A stretch of DNA of 64,000 bases from Glossina fuscipes (lineage: Eukaryota > Arthropoda > Insecta > Diptera > Glossinidae), in NCBI RefSeq assembly GCF_014805625.2, contig NW_023998417.1:15240885-15304884 (forward strand). The letters run 5' to 3'. A program made the position numbers and the translations under genes. The notes under the pieces are model-generated. The model was not told where the DNA came from, made no database searches, and saw only the letters and a list, made by a program, of their open reading frames with translations. Positions 1-9,754 of this stretch are shown in pieces (position 1 is the stretch's first letter; each line of letters begins with the position of its first letter).

Positions 1-1498
1 GCTTAGGTTTTAGGCTACGCCAACGGTAGTTGTGATCATAATGATAACTGCAGATTTTGTTCGTGTCGTTTATTGTTTGCGCTATTTTAACCGCATTACA
101 TTCGAGTGAGTGTGCAACTTTGTCTACTGTATGTACGGCCGTGTCGTATTTAATAGTAAATTGTGGCCGGTCTGTTGGTCATTTCGTTTTGTTAACTAAC
201 TTACTGGAACATGTTGTTATTGTCCTTATTTTACTTACGGCCTGAAAAATGTTCAATTTCCCTGAGCTCTTTGAAAATGAAAAACAAAACACACAAGAAC
301 GAATGCTTAGAGTGTGTGCGCCTGTTCGTAAATTAATTCTGTTAGAGCTCAAAGTCTAACAGGTTAAGCACCCAAGGAAATTAGTAAAATGTGCCTCAAT
401 TAGCGAGTCTTTTATTATTGTTTCCGCTGAATTTCTTAGAGACAATTATCGCAATTCTCGTTTTCAAATGTATATTTGTACGTACGTCGTTTCGGTTAAC
501 ATACAAAACCACATCCTTATTAAGATATACTTAGTGTTAATAAAGAAGGAGAGGATCCAATTTCCTAGCGACAGCACTTATTTACATAATTAAGTATCTA
601 CTAAGAGGCGACAATTAAGCAGAGTAATTTTTTGGATTAGAATACATTACGCAGTAATATATGTTCAATCCGCATGGAGGATGGAATGTCAAATCGTTCT
701 AAAGAACAAATCTGATCAGTTATCCTCAATTCGTTTTGAGTTAGTAAGTGAATCGGAAAACTTTGGAAAAAAAAAACTTTAGCCGTTTCAATCGACTAAA
801 GAATTTCCCGACCACAACCGCGACAGATCATTTCATATTCATTTATTCATATTCATTTATTTCATTTATTTACTACGCTTTCCAATCGCTCAAGCCAACC
901 GCCTGTCTTCCTTTCTTGCGTCTCGTAACATTAGTCAGTCAAATCACAAAAAATCCACGCCTATTACATAATACTTTGCATTTTTCTACTGGCAAAGGCG
1001 GGAGCAAGTGTCGATTTCCCAATCGCCGAACTTTTAGCTTTACCATAAGGTTTATGTCTCATTCGAGTGAAATCTCCCTTGTGCTTAACATTTCTTTACA
1101 GAATAATGTTAAATGCGCCCAAGTCCTAAACATGAAAATGGTAAACCCGCACGCAACAGTATGTTGATGGTAGACTGCGAGACCACGTTGGTATGAAGCA
1201 CCGTTGTGATCTTCATGTATACAGTTGTGTGGGGAACAAAATTGCATTCTTCCAAAGCACATGGAAATTTCGCTTATAAAGGGACGCTTTTTGCTTATTG
1301 AACTTTTTAAGTGCGCATTGATCGTATTCGTCTATCATTTGTCGGCGATAGACAATTTAAGCTAAAACGAAAACATATGGTCGCCTTTATTCTTCATTCA
1401 TGACCAGATGAAGCCGATTTTCCAATTGTCAGAAAACTAATGTCATTTGGTTTTATTTCATAAAACTATGTGTTTTCGATTAATTTTTTGAGGTCAAA
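1..1498. other. Non-coding sequence upstream of the peroxiredoxin gene
   Basis: AT-rich sequence without a convincing gene. There is a possible terminal exon at 1102-1167 (+): a pyrimidine-rich acceptor ends at 1101, followed by 21 open codons and a stop. It is too short to assign. The only other visible signal is the TATA-like box listed separately at 1275. I recognise no repeat family here. Confidence 0.5.
1275..1280 (+). promoter_or_regulatory. Candidate TATA box for the peroxiredoxin gene
   Basis: TATAAA followed by GGG, 224 bases upstream of the peroxiredoxin start codon. Transcription would start around 1305 and give a 5' leader of about 190 bases. The position is plausible, but no initiator or DPE was identified, and TATA-like strings are frequent in this AT-rich DNA. 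Confidence 0.25.
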
Positions 1499-2374
1499 AT
1501 GTTTCTGATTCGATTATTGTTTCAAAATTGCTTGATGAAAGGAGTCACAAGACGTGACTTTCGCACGCAACGTCCAGCCATGGCCAAGGTGAGCTAAGTA
1601 AAAATTGCAAAGTTTTCAAGGGATTGGAAGGGACGGAAGTGCAACTACTAGCACATAATAGGGAAGAATATTTCGTATTTGAAAGTGAAAGGCGCAACTG
1701 CGAAATGCAAAGGTCGTTCGGTCGTTCTTATCAATTGAAAATTTTGGGCAACGATGAAATTATTTTATTATTATTTATATTTTATTTAGTGGATTTGCAA
1801 ATAGATGTTATTGTATTCCGCCAATTCTGTTTTACAAGGTTGGTGATAGACTTCCTTCGATGGCGTTATTTGAGGATTCACTACAAAATGAAATTAACAT
1901 CCGAGAACTGACCTCGAACAAGAAGACTATTATTTTTGGTGTTCATGGAGCTTTCACACCCGACTGCTCTAAGGTCATATATGTTCTTATCTACACGGCG
2001 GCGCGTAAATTAAATTTAATTTAATCTATTTTTAGATCCATTTGCCCGGGTTTGTCGTCTCAGCAAACTATTTGAAGAGCATACTAAATGTTCATGAAAT
2101 AATTTGCATTTCAGTTAACGATCCTTTTGTTATGTCAGTTTGGGGTGAGGAACATGGCGCCGGTGGAAGAATTCGCATGTTGGCAGATCCTTCAGGTGAT
2201 TTCGTTCAAGTTTTGGATCTTGCTATGAACTTGCCAGCGTTGGGAGGTTTACGTTCAAAACGTTTCTCAATGATAGTAGGGGATACAAAGGTCCTAAAAT
2301 TGAACGTTGAACCCGATGGCACTGAACTTGGTTGCTCATTGGCCCAAAATATTGTGAAGAGTGGCATAAATTAA
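1499..2374 (+). CDS. Prx5: Peroxiredoxin-5 (atypical 2-Cys), three exons, divergent active site
   Basis: Thiol peroxidase that reduces H2O2, alkyl hydroperoxides and peroxynitrite, usually in mitochondria and cytosol. Exons are 1499-1588, 1839-1973 and 2036-2374; all junctions are GT-AG and phase 0, giving 187 residues (fly Prx5 is about 190). Residues 1-27 are basic and hydrophobic, like a mitochondrial presequence. Met28 aligns with the cytosolic-type start, so two products are possible. Visible family motifs are SVNDPFVM (101-108), MLADPSG (123-129), the RSKRFSM block with the active-site Arg (148-154) and NVEPDGT (165-171). Peroxidatic Cys73 and resolving Cys175 are present, and Thr70 of PxxxTxxC is kept. 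The usually invariant Pro of that signature is His66, and Asp72 precedes the cysteine. The C-terminus (SGIN) lacks a peroxisomal signal. Family assignment is secure. Whether this is the main orthologue or a diverged paralogue cannot be decided from one window. Confidence 0.93.
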
Positions 2375-2397
2375 ATAGTGTATAAATTTAAAAATTA

Positions 2398-2403
2398 AAT
2401 AAA
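2398..2403 (+). terminator. Poly(A) signal of the peroxiredoxin gene
   Basis: AATAAA 24 bases after the stop codon, the only canonical hexamer close to the gene end. It implies a very short 3' UTR, which is common for small fly genes. Confidence 0.6.
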
Positions 2404-4024
2404 CGTTTGTGCATTGCAAGAGACGAATGGACAAGTTTTGCTAAAATTCCTGCAACAATTATCCTCCAGTCTAAAGTGCCAGGTTGGCATTGCCCATTCG
2501 CTGGCGAACGGGTGCATCGAATGTAAGTGTACCAAATGTAAGTTTGAATTAAAATTTTGAAAAATTGTCCTTCGATTACTTAATAACAGACACAAGTGTC
2601 ATAAGTTCCGCTTAGGTGTTAAAGGGATTTATTAAGGATTCGTCCGTTTCATTAAAAATTTAATCATTAACCTTCATTTTTTAGTTATGAATAAGCTGAT
2701 TTATGATTTATTTGCATATACGTATAATAATGAAAGTCATGCAAATGCATGCTGCCTTTCCACGAGTGCAAAATTCTGGACGAAAAATAACTAAATCTAA
2801 CAAAAATCCTTTAATACCCTTGCCAATGGTATTGGCATGTTTTGTGCACATGCATGCATACGCAGTCCATTAAAATAGTTACAAATACATGTGGACGTTG
2901 CCTGGACGGAACATGTGTATATGTGGACACACTTAGTTGGGCCCTATACGTACGTAACATGCGTATGAATAAATATTAATTCTTTACACATTTAACCTAA
3001 CATCCAGTCATATGTATTTGCACAATATTCACAGATATGTTATAGATATGTATATAGACGTATGTATGCATCCTGTCTTGCCTGTGCATATATTTGTTAA
3101 TATATATATATATATATGTATGTATGTCTCATCAAAGCAACAGTTGCACCCTTGTGTGTTAAATAAGTGCAGTCTATCGAAATTGGCTTTTATTGGCATT
3201 ATCTCTATTATTCAGCGACAATTAATGGTTTTTCGCTGCTTACAAGCACACATGCATTTATTTAACGTTTCGCGTCGTTTTTCTGAAATAAAGAAATAAA
3301 ACCCCGACAGCACCCATCCTCAGAACAACCCTGCACTTATTCAGATTTGAAAAATAAAATTGCGCGTATGTTTTATACTATTGTTGTCATTATTACCAAT
3401 TTCGTTTCGTTTGCGTCGCAGATTGAGCAAAAAAAAAAACATAACAACAAGTTATAAAAAAATGTCAAAAAATCAGCAAAAGCGACAGCACATGGAATCC
3501 ATTCCTCGTATCAAATAATGCGCACACAATGCAATTATCGTGTTGCAGGGGTTGTTTGATGCTCATCTCATTGTTGAATATTCGATTTGATATTTTTTTT
3601 TTTTTATTTTTTTTTTTTATTTTATTTAATACGGTTTTTGTTCCTTTATTCGTTTAACACATTTCTACTTCATGTCAACATAAATGTTTTATTATGCAGA
3701 TTTGTTCTGCCATATTGCTCATTATGGCTTGCACATGTACCTTACATTAGTTGAAAATATTTATTGATGGTGTGTTGCTGTAGTTGTTACTGTTTGTTAG
3801 GAAAAACCGCTGCGTGACAGATGTTTTTAATCAGTTGCGTACCTAAGTGCGTTATGATTTTTTTTGCTGTCAACTTTTTACGGTTTTACGAAAATAAATG
3901 AAAGTATTAATTAGTGAACAGATAAATGCTAATCCCTAAGGGCGTGAGCGAGCAGCAATTATTTTCTATTGTGAAATAAGAACGATAAGCAATAGGCGAA
4001 CCAACTCGAGCTTGAACGGTATTT
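2404..4024. other. Intergenic, no gene seen
   Basis: AT-rich sequence with a short (TA)n run near 3103-3118, an A-run near 3429-3439 and T-rich tracts around 3592-3632. Frames here are short and follow the simple repeats. I see nothing coding. Confidence 0.5.
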
Positions 4025-4401
4025 TTAATATCCACCACCCATATATCGATTTTTTTGGAAAAGAAAGAAAGCAAGTTTACATTCATTGGGGCTGTTCAGA
4101 ACTATATCTACAGTGGACAGTGAATGAAAATATTTTGCGGCAAATTTCAGTTGCTTATCCACTATTATAAAAGGGACAATATAATGCAAGAAATGTTGAA
4201 GCCTCTGTTGCCTACATATGTTGGCATTCATTTCAATAAATTCTCTTATTCTTATTTTAAAACTCACCAGCTTATCACTGAAGATTCCTCGGTGATATAA
4301 TATCGATGATAACGATCGATGGGATCACAACTTCTGCATTGGTATGGATTTTGAGTTAATCCAAGACAAAAAAGGCAGATTGACAGAGTACTTCCCCACA
4401 T
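4025..4401 (-). CDS. Putative two-exon small protein with paired CxxC motifs
   Basis: Not recognised. On the minus strand an ATG at 4401-4399 opens 44 codons to a good donor (GTGAGT) at 4267. A 56-base intron (4267-4212, ending TAG) joins in phase to 61 further codons and a stop at 4025, for 106 residues in all. A pyrimidine-rich stretch ending CCACAG lies just upstream of the ATG, so the ATG could follow a spliced leader. The N-terminal part has Cys9, Cys12, Cys22 and Cys25 (CxxC-x9-CxxC), a spacing that could bind zinc, followed by a Tyr/His-rich stretch. The fly-typical intron length and kept frame are the main support. Chance assembly is possible. Confidence 0.3.
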
Positions 4402-5239
4402 AGCTTATGCTGTGGAAGAAAAGAAAAACTTATAAATAGAAAATCTCGTAAAAATTTTAAAAACAACTTGCAAAGTATACCAAATAAATATCGATTTTGA
4501 AATGGGGATTAAAATTCAAGTTCAATGCAAATGGCGCCCAGACAACTCTTCGAAAGGTGTGTCATAGTAAGTGTCTTGAAATCATTTACAAGTTGCTGAA
4601 GTAATTACTCATATGATAAAAGTTCAAACTTAGCAAACTTTAGCAACGCCTGCACGTCGACCAGAATAACAGCAGATCTGGTTAATGAACGACGCTACAT
4701 TATTATAACCCTCCCAGAGGCTAGTATTATTGAGGTCAATGTCCTGCTGTGATTGCTATCCCTTTTAGCGACGGACCTTATATTTTGTAGGCGGATTCTT
4801 TTTTTTTTATGGGAGCGTATAAGTTTCTACTGCTGGTAGTTATCGTACTATAAAGCTTCCCCGTCGTCAGTCAACACAGGTTTAAGTGAGTTAACGCAAA
4901 ACATATTGAAAACCTCTTACATGTCGCTAACTTACCGTAACGTAGAATTGTAACGTGCAACGTAGTGTAAACCACACTTTTATTGTACCAAGCGACATTT
5001 GCATCGCCCGTCTTTATAAATTTGACAAGAAATCGATTTCATCGAATAAATCGTTAAACGATATATCCTCAGTTTTTCTGTATAAATTCCTGACTGCGGG
5101 ATATCGTTTAGATGCGTTTAACTGACAAAGCCTAGGTGTGTGAAAGTGATCGTCAAGCAACACTAGCATCATTCTAATATTATTGTCAGGTTTTTAAGCT
5201 GAGTAACATAACATACGAAAAAGATCAATCAGCTCCTAA
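4402..5239. other. Intergenic with TATA-like boxes
   Basis: No convincing gene. A TATAAATAG string at 4430-4438 (+) is followed by a tiny open frame starting at 4525 that meets a GTAAGT donor at 4567. Only 14 codons are involved and no partner exon was identified, so it is not called. A second TATA-like string lies near 5082, about 160 bases before the open frame at 5240. Confidence 0.4.
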
Positions 5240-5686
5240 GAATCAATTAAGAACAATTGGACAAAGTTGTTCATCAAAGTTGTTTGCTTCAATCAACTCA
5301 TCCAGTTAGCCAATAAAGCGAACCCCAAACTAAAATATAAATTACGCCAGAATAGAAAATGTTTTGCTGGTCGGTCCACGACGACGATCAAAATCCGCCA
5401 ATCAAGAATGAGAATAACGAAATATTCTTTCAACATCAATGTTATCAGTTCGTTTAGTTACATTACGGTTGAGAAGGTTGTAAAATTGGCGATTTACGAT
5501 CGAGCGACTATAACAACGCGGCGAATGCGAACATGTTGTGAAAACATTAGAGTCTTGCACAAAGTATTTAATTTGTTGCATAGTTATAGACCATCAATAA
5601 TGATGCGGAAATATTTAAAAAGCTTTTCAGATTTAAAACCTTCTCGTATGAAACATAAACAAATTAAAACAAATTTGCAAGTTTAG
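5240..5686 (+). CDS. Unidentified open frame, possible basic protein
   Basis: A frame open for 148 codons, long for this AT-rich DNA. The first ATG is at 5408 and would give 92 residues; anything longer needs an upstream exon. The product is rich in Lys, Arg, Asn and Thr and contains a Cys-Cys pair. I see no domain, signal peptide or membrane segment. A TATA-like string near 5082 is the only promoter-like signal. It could be a real lineage-specific gene or a chance frame. Confidence 0.2.
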   Translation, partial: ESIKNNWTKLFIKVVCFNQLIQLANKANPKLKYKLRQNRKCFAGRSTTTIKIRQSRMRITKYSFNINVISSFSYITVEKVVKLAIYDRATITTRRMRTCCENIRVLHKVFNLLHSYRPSIMMRKYLKSFSDLKPSRMKHKQIKTNLQV

Positions 5687-5797
5687 ACATTAAGAGCAAA
5701 AAAATGATAAGCATACCGCGATGTTACATTGTATAAAATTTGTTACTCAAATAGTTGTCACATAAAATTAAAATCAAACGAGGGAAATGAGTATACA

Positions 5798-6810
5798 ATG
5801 AAAAGGATGCCCTTAACTTGCCTGTTACACACTCGTACAATGCCTGTAAGATAGTATTTAAAAATAGAATGATTCCGTACCCGTTTAAATTTTACTTTAT
5901 CAAGTTACGTAACCCAATGATGCATGGTGTTGTTACGTAATCCATCAGAAACAAAAAAGATTCATACGAAGACTAACTCATTTAATGGAAGCTTTTTCCG
6001 CCCTCTTGCATCTTCTCGCTGAGTGGGCGAACCATCTCGACCGTCAGTGTACGAGAACAACAATGCGACGCGGCAATAGTTGAGAGCACAACAACAACAA
6101 CGGTAATTTTGTTTTCATTATATGACTATTCATTCACACATAGACACAAATATGTATGTAAATAAGTTCACAATTCCGCATGTTTGCTTGTAAGTGACTG
6201 TAGATGTAAATGATTGCACACATACGTCCACAGTAAATTGTTAACTGGAAAATATTCTCAAGTCACTTCATTTAAGCAAATTTACGTTAAAACTTGTTCC
6301 AAAAATGTTAACGACAAAAGTTATAATTGCATAAGGTGCGCGCACACAAAGCATTAGTAGTCGTACTAGCAGTGAGAGCTTATACAAGCATTTCAATGCA
6401 TATGCCTGTGCGCAGACAGTCAGCGGAATGAATTTGTACGCTATTATCTGAAGAAAATAGATAATGGCTTAAATATAAAAGAACAAAAATAGTCGGTAGC
6501 AAACAGTCGCTGAACAAGTCATAGTTAGTTGTGTCAGGTATTAAATAGGAGGCAAGATGAGTAAGTTTGTGTACGTCTAACTTTGACAACACATACGACA
6601 GCCGGAAATGAAACGTAAATCAAATATAAAAACAACGCTTTTTCGCAGACTCTTAAACCAAAAGTTTTACCCGCTGTGCCCAACATTCAAGTCTTTCAGT
6701 CATATTCAAGTGCACGCAACGTGCGATTCGGTACTCATCTCGTGTATGTTGCAACTGTAAAGGTGCATTTACCGCCTAACAATATGTCTGAACATTACTT
6801 TGCCAAATGA
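5798..6810 (+). CDS. Putative two-exon small protein
   Basis: Not recognised. Exon 1 (5798-5845) starts with ATG and gives 16 codons to a GTAAGA donor. Exon 2 (6649-6810) follows a pyrimidine-rich acceptor ending TTTCGCAG and is open for 53 codons to a TGA, in phase 0. The 69-residue product would have a short N-terminal hydrophobic patch and a mixed polar/hydrophobic C-terminal part. A better donor (GTAAGT at 6561) lies closer to exon 2 but gives an early stop or another frame, which weakens the model. The 803-base gap holds AT-rich sequence with nothing else evident. Confidence 0.2.
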
Positions 6811-6882
6811 ATGTTTTTAGTAACGTCATCGCTTAAATAAACCCCCATCAGCAGCCCACCCAAGTTTCATTCTCGCTGCTCT

Positions 6883-6893
6883 TACTACTACTG

Positions 6894-6930
<37 letters not shown>
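6883..6930. repeat. (TAC)n trinucleotide microsatellite
   Basis: About 16 units of TAC/CTA with one interruption (a TGC), followed by CCC-CTA degenerate units. No surrounding gene was recognised, so it is treated as non-coding. Confidence 0.85.
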
Positions 6931-7499
6931 CCCTACTCCTACTAACAATTTTAATCTGCGCACTTTAAAATTGAAAACTTTGAGCAATTCTTTTTCTTTC
7001 CTTTCGCCCGTATTCCCCCTCGCATTTTATTTCCGCTTAACTTGGTGCACATTTCTAGCGTAGAATTTTTTAACTCTCCGTCACACAGTGCAAAAAACTG
7101 AAACTGTCACTCACAGAAAATGTGCGTTAATCAAATTTACTTGAAAGAGGAACCTGGCTACGCTATTGTATAGATGAAAACGTATACTTGTACCCATATA
7201 TGTGTATGAACGTATGCTAGAATATTTATTGAGTGTCGCTTACTACATTGAAGGGAAAAATGTCCAGCACTATAATAATAAAAATTTCATCTTTGAGGAG
7301 CAAATTCATTTCGCTTGAAAACTTGGAATTTTGTCAAATATTTTCAAAATACTCTTTTCGATTATTTGCTTTATTTCAATATCATAAAATGTAATTTTAG
7401 ATGTCTTCCGATAAGTACGAACAAAATGCTATACACATATAAATATAAGAAAAGGAAGGCATAACGATTTAAGTTAATAAATAATTCATCCGCATAAGT

Positions 7500-7625
7500 A
7501 GCGAGGCAAACAAGGTCGGCACTAACAACCTGCGGATTCAAATCCTAAGTGTGATAGGGTTTTCGATACAGGCGAGCATATGATCTCGGTTATGCGCCGG
7601 CTTTTGAGACAATAAATAAATAAGT
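7500..7625 (+). mobile_element. Possible tRNA-derived SINE remnant
   Basis: A B-box-like string at 7535-7545 matches 9 of 11 positions of the RNA polymerase III consensus GGTTCGAATCC. A weaker A-box-like string (TAGCGAGG...) lies about 35 bases upstream, the spacing of a tRNA. About 70 unrelated bases follow, then a tail of short AATAA/TAAA repeats, as in many insect SINEs. Target-site duplications were not identified. One copy cannot prove a family. Confidence 0.3.
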
Positions 7626-8230
7626 AAAGTAAACAATGCATAAATTACATAGAACTTTTGCTGCGAGAAGAAAAACTAATATTCGTTAGTTGGGGCGCAC
7701 TAACCATCGGTCAAATTTGTTTCTTACATCAGAGAAGAAGTAACAGCTACTTTAAGGTCCTTACTTTACTCAACCCTTTCTAAACGGGTCTGTCTGTTCT
7801 GGTTAATGAAAGTATTTTTCTTCTTTTTATAGCCCGTATCTCCAAGTTAGAAACAAAAGTTGACAAAATATATCTTACAATGTACGCACAGCCGTAGAGA
7901 TAGGAAAACAAATACATTTTGCATAATTTCGCAGATATAATTTTGATCTGTATTTCTCTCGGGTTGCATTTAGTTGATTGGAATTTAATTATTTTACGTC
8001 AAGGTCATAGTTGTGTATGCTTATTTTTTTCGTTTATGCAGTGTATTATATTCACTTGAAACTGGATGATGCGTCCTTTAATTTAATAAGCTTACATACC
8101 TAAGTGGAATTATGTATAAATATTCTGTTGTTTTTAGAAATAAATCTGAATGTTTCGTATGTATATCCTCTGTAAACTCTTACTGAACTGAACGTTGAGT
8201 TCCCCCATGCATACAGTATGAGGCGTACAC

Positions 8231-8294
8231 ACATATATATGCATATATATATATATATATATATGTGTATATATATATATATATATATACATGT
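8231..8294. repeat. (TA)n microsatellite, interrupted
   Basis: Two TA blocks separated by GTG, about 64 bases in all and largely self-complementary. Confidence 0.85.
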
Positions 8295-9511
8295 GCATTT
8301 CATGCATTGCTTGTTTTTCCGTATTCTTGTGCCATGTATCAAATATACAGCAGTGTTTAACCACAGGATATCCTCTTTTTGGTTTTTCTAGTATTTTGTT
8401 GAATGTTTTTTGGTTTAATTTTATTTGCTATTCTCTTGTTGTAGTTGTTGCTTCCTGTTAATCTAATCCCCCAGAGTGTCAGACATCAAGCTTGTGTAAT
8501 ACGTTAAATGCAGTAAAATATAAACGTATAAACAGACATCCATACATATGTACATATTGCATGCATCCGTACACTTTGCAAATGACTCCAAATTACTAAC
8601 ACATACTTATGGGCTAAAGCAAACATGTATTGTAGAATAATTTCAGATCGTAACATTTAGTAAAAGATGCAGGTCACAAATATAAATAAACTTTTCATTT
8701 ATGTGCACATATGTATGTACATGAACTAATGTAATTGTTTTGCTTTATTTCCTTCTCTTTATTGCTTAAGTGTTTACAAAAGGACAATAACAAGTTAAAG
8801 GATGTGCAAGAGCTCTTCTTCTTTTCTTGTTTTTTTTTTTTGCAAGTAGTGAAAATCTCACAGTTTTATCGCAGAAGATGCTCAGACACTTGCCCGATTT
8901 CACGTGCATTTGTAAATATTTTTGACTAAGCAAATGCATGCTCAGGTGGGAGTTTAATTTGTTTTTTTTTTTTTTTTTTATATATATATATTTATGCATA
9001 AGTATATTTCTTATTGCTCCTTTTTCTTAAAGTTGCTTTGTTTTAAAATTTTTGGCATTTAGCCAATATGTAACAATTTTCTGATGCGTCTATACTGGCC
9101 TTCCTGTCCTCCTCTTTTCTGTTTCCTCATTTATTCGTATTTACCCATTTTGCGCTTAAATATATTGTATAATAGTGCGACTACACGTCCACAGTATTTC
9201 CAACTTGGGACAAAGTTCCCACCTGTGCATTTGCTAAAATCTCACTTTATTTCTTTCCTATCTCTTTATTATTGCATGAAGCTATGGCCACATCGTAAAG
9301 CACACGACTTTAATCTGTTGACATTTGCTATGTTTACAAGATTGTATTTAAGAGATCCAGTTAAATATGCATAAATTCTCTTTTTAGTATTTTATAGGCA
9401 ATTAATTCTTGGAATTAACGCAAAATAAAAATTTGAAAATATTCTCTAAAAAAAAATTTCCAAAACGCATTAAATAGGGGATATTATCTTCCAAATTTTT
9501 ACTTATTTCGC

Positions 9512-9754
9512 TCATAATCGACGCTTCGTCGACTTATTGTTCTGGATCGGAAAGCGTAAAAGTGCCCATCGTCTGTATGGGATACATATTGCATTTGGAA
9601 TTAGGGTCGTTCCGTTATCTAATGTGGTTTTCAATTTGTATTTTGGATTCACTTGAAGAGCAATGTGTGCGATAGGTTTACTCAAATCATTAATTTCAAA
9701 GTCAGCCAAAGGTATGCAGAAAGTTCGCCACAAGTCGCATTTAACTTCCGCCAT
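9512..9754 (-). CDS. Putative small intronless protein of 80 residues
   Basis: Not recognised. An ATG in good context (AAATAAATGG) begins an 80-codon frame with more balanced composition than its AT-rich surroundings, ending in TGA. The predicted protein is soluble, with mixed charge, two Trp, three Cys and a basic C-terminus, and no signal peptide. A TATTTATA string about 95 bases upstream (near 9850 on the minus strand) could be a core promoter. No AATAAA was identified just downstream. It may be a small gene or an exon. A chance frame cannot be excluded. Confidence 0.3.
   Translation of the reverse strand: MAEVKCDLWRTFCIPLADFEINDLSKPIAHIALQVNPKYKLKTTLDNGTTLIPNAICIPYRRWALLRFPIQNNKSTKRRL

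Larger units (their letters stand above)
6931..9511. other. Gene-poor stretch
   Basis: Apart from the SINE-like remnant at 7500 and the (TA)n block at 8231, I see no gene. A good acceptor ending at 7832 is followed by only about 20 open codons before a stop (an orphan terminal exon at most). A T-run with a TATATA tail lies around 8960-8992. Open frames near 8100-8360 merely translate the (TA)n repeat. Confidence 0.45.

Noticed and set aside
748..1167. 139-codon + frame before the peroxiredoxin gene
   Set aside because: It lacks a proper start, is low-complexity in its first half and overlaps a more plausible acceptor; no domain is visible.
1624..1911. 95-codon + frame overlapping the peroxiredoxin gene
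   Set aside because: It runs through the first intron and reads the second exon in the wrong frame; the spliced peroxiredoxin explains the region.
8100..8364. Two overlapping minus-strand open frames
   Set aside because: They translate the (TA)n microsatellite (Tyr-Ile repeats) and have no coding features outside it.
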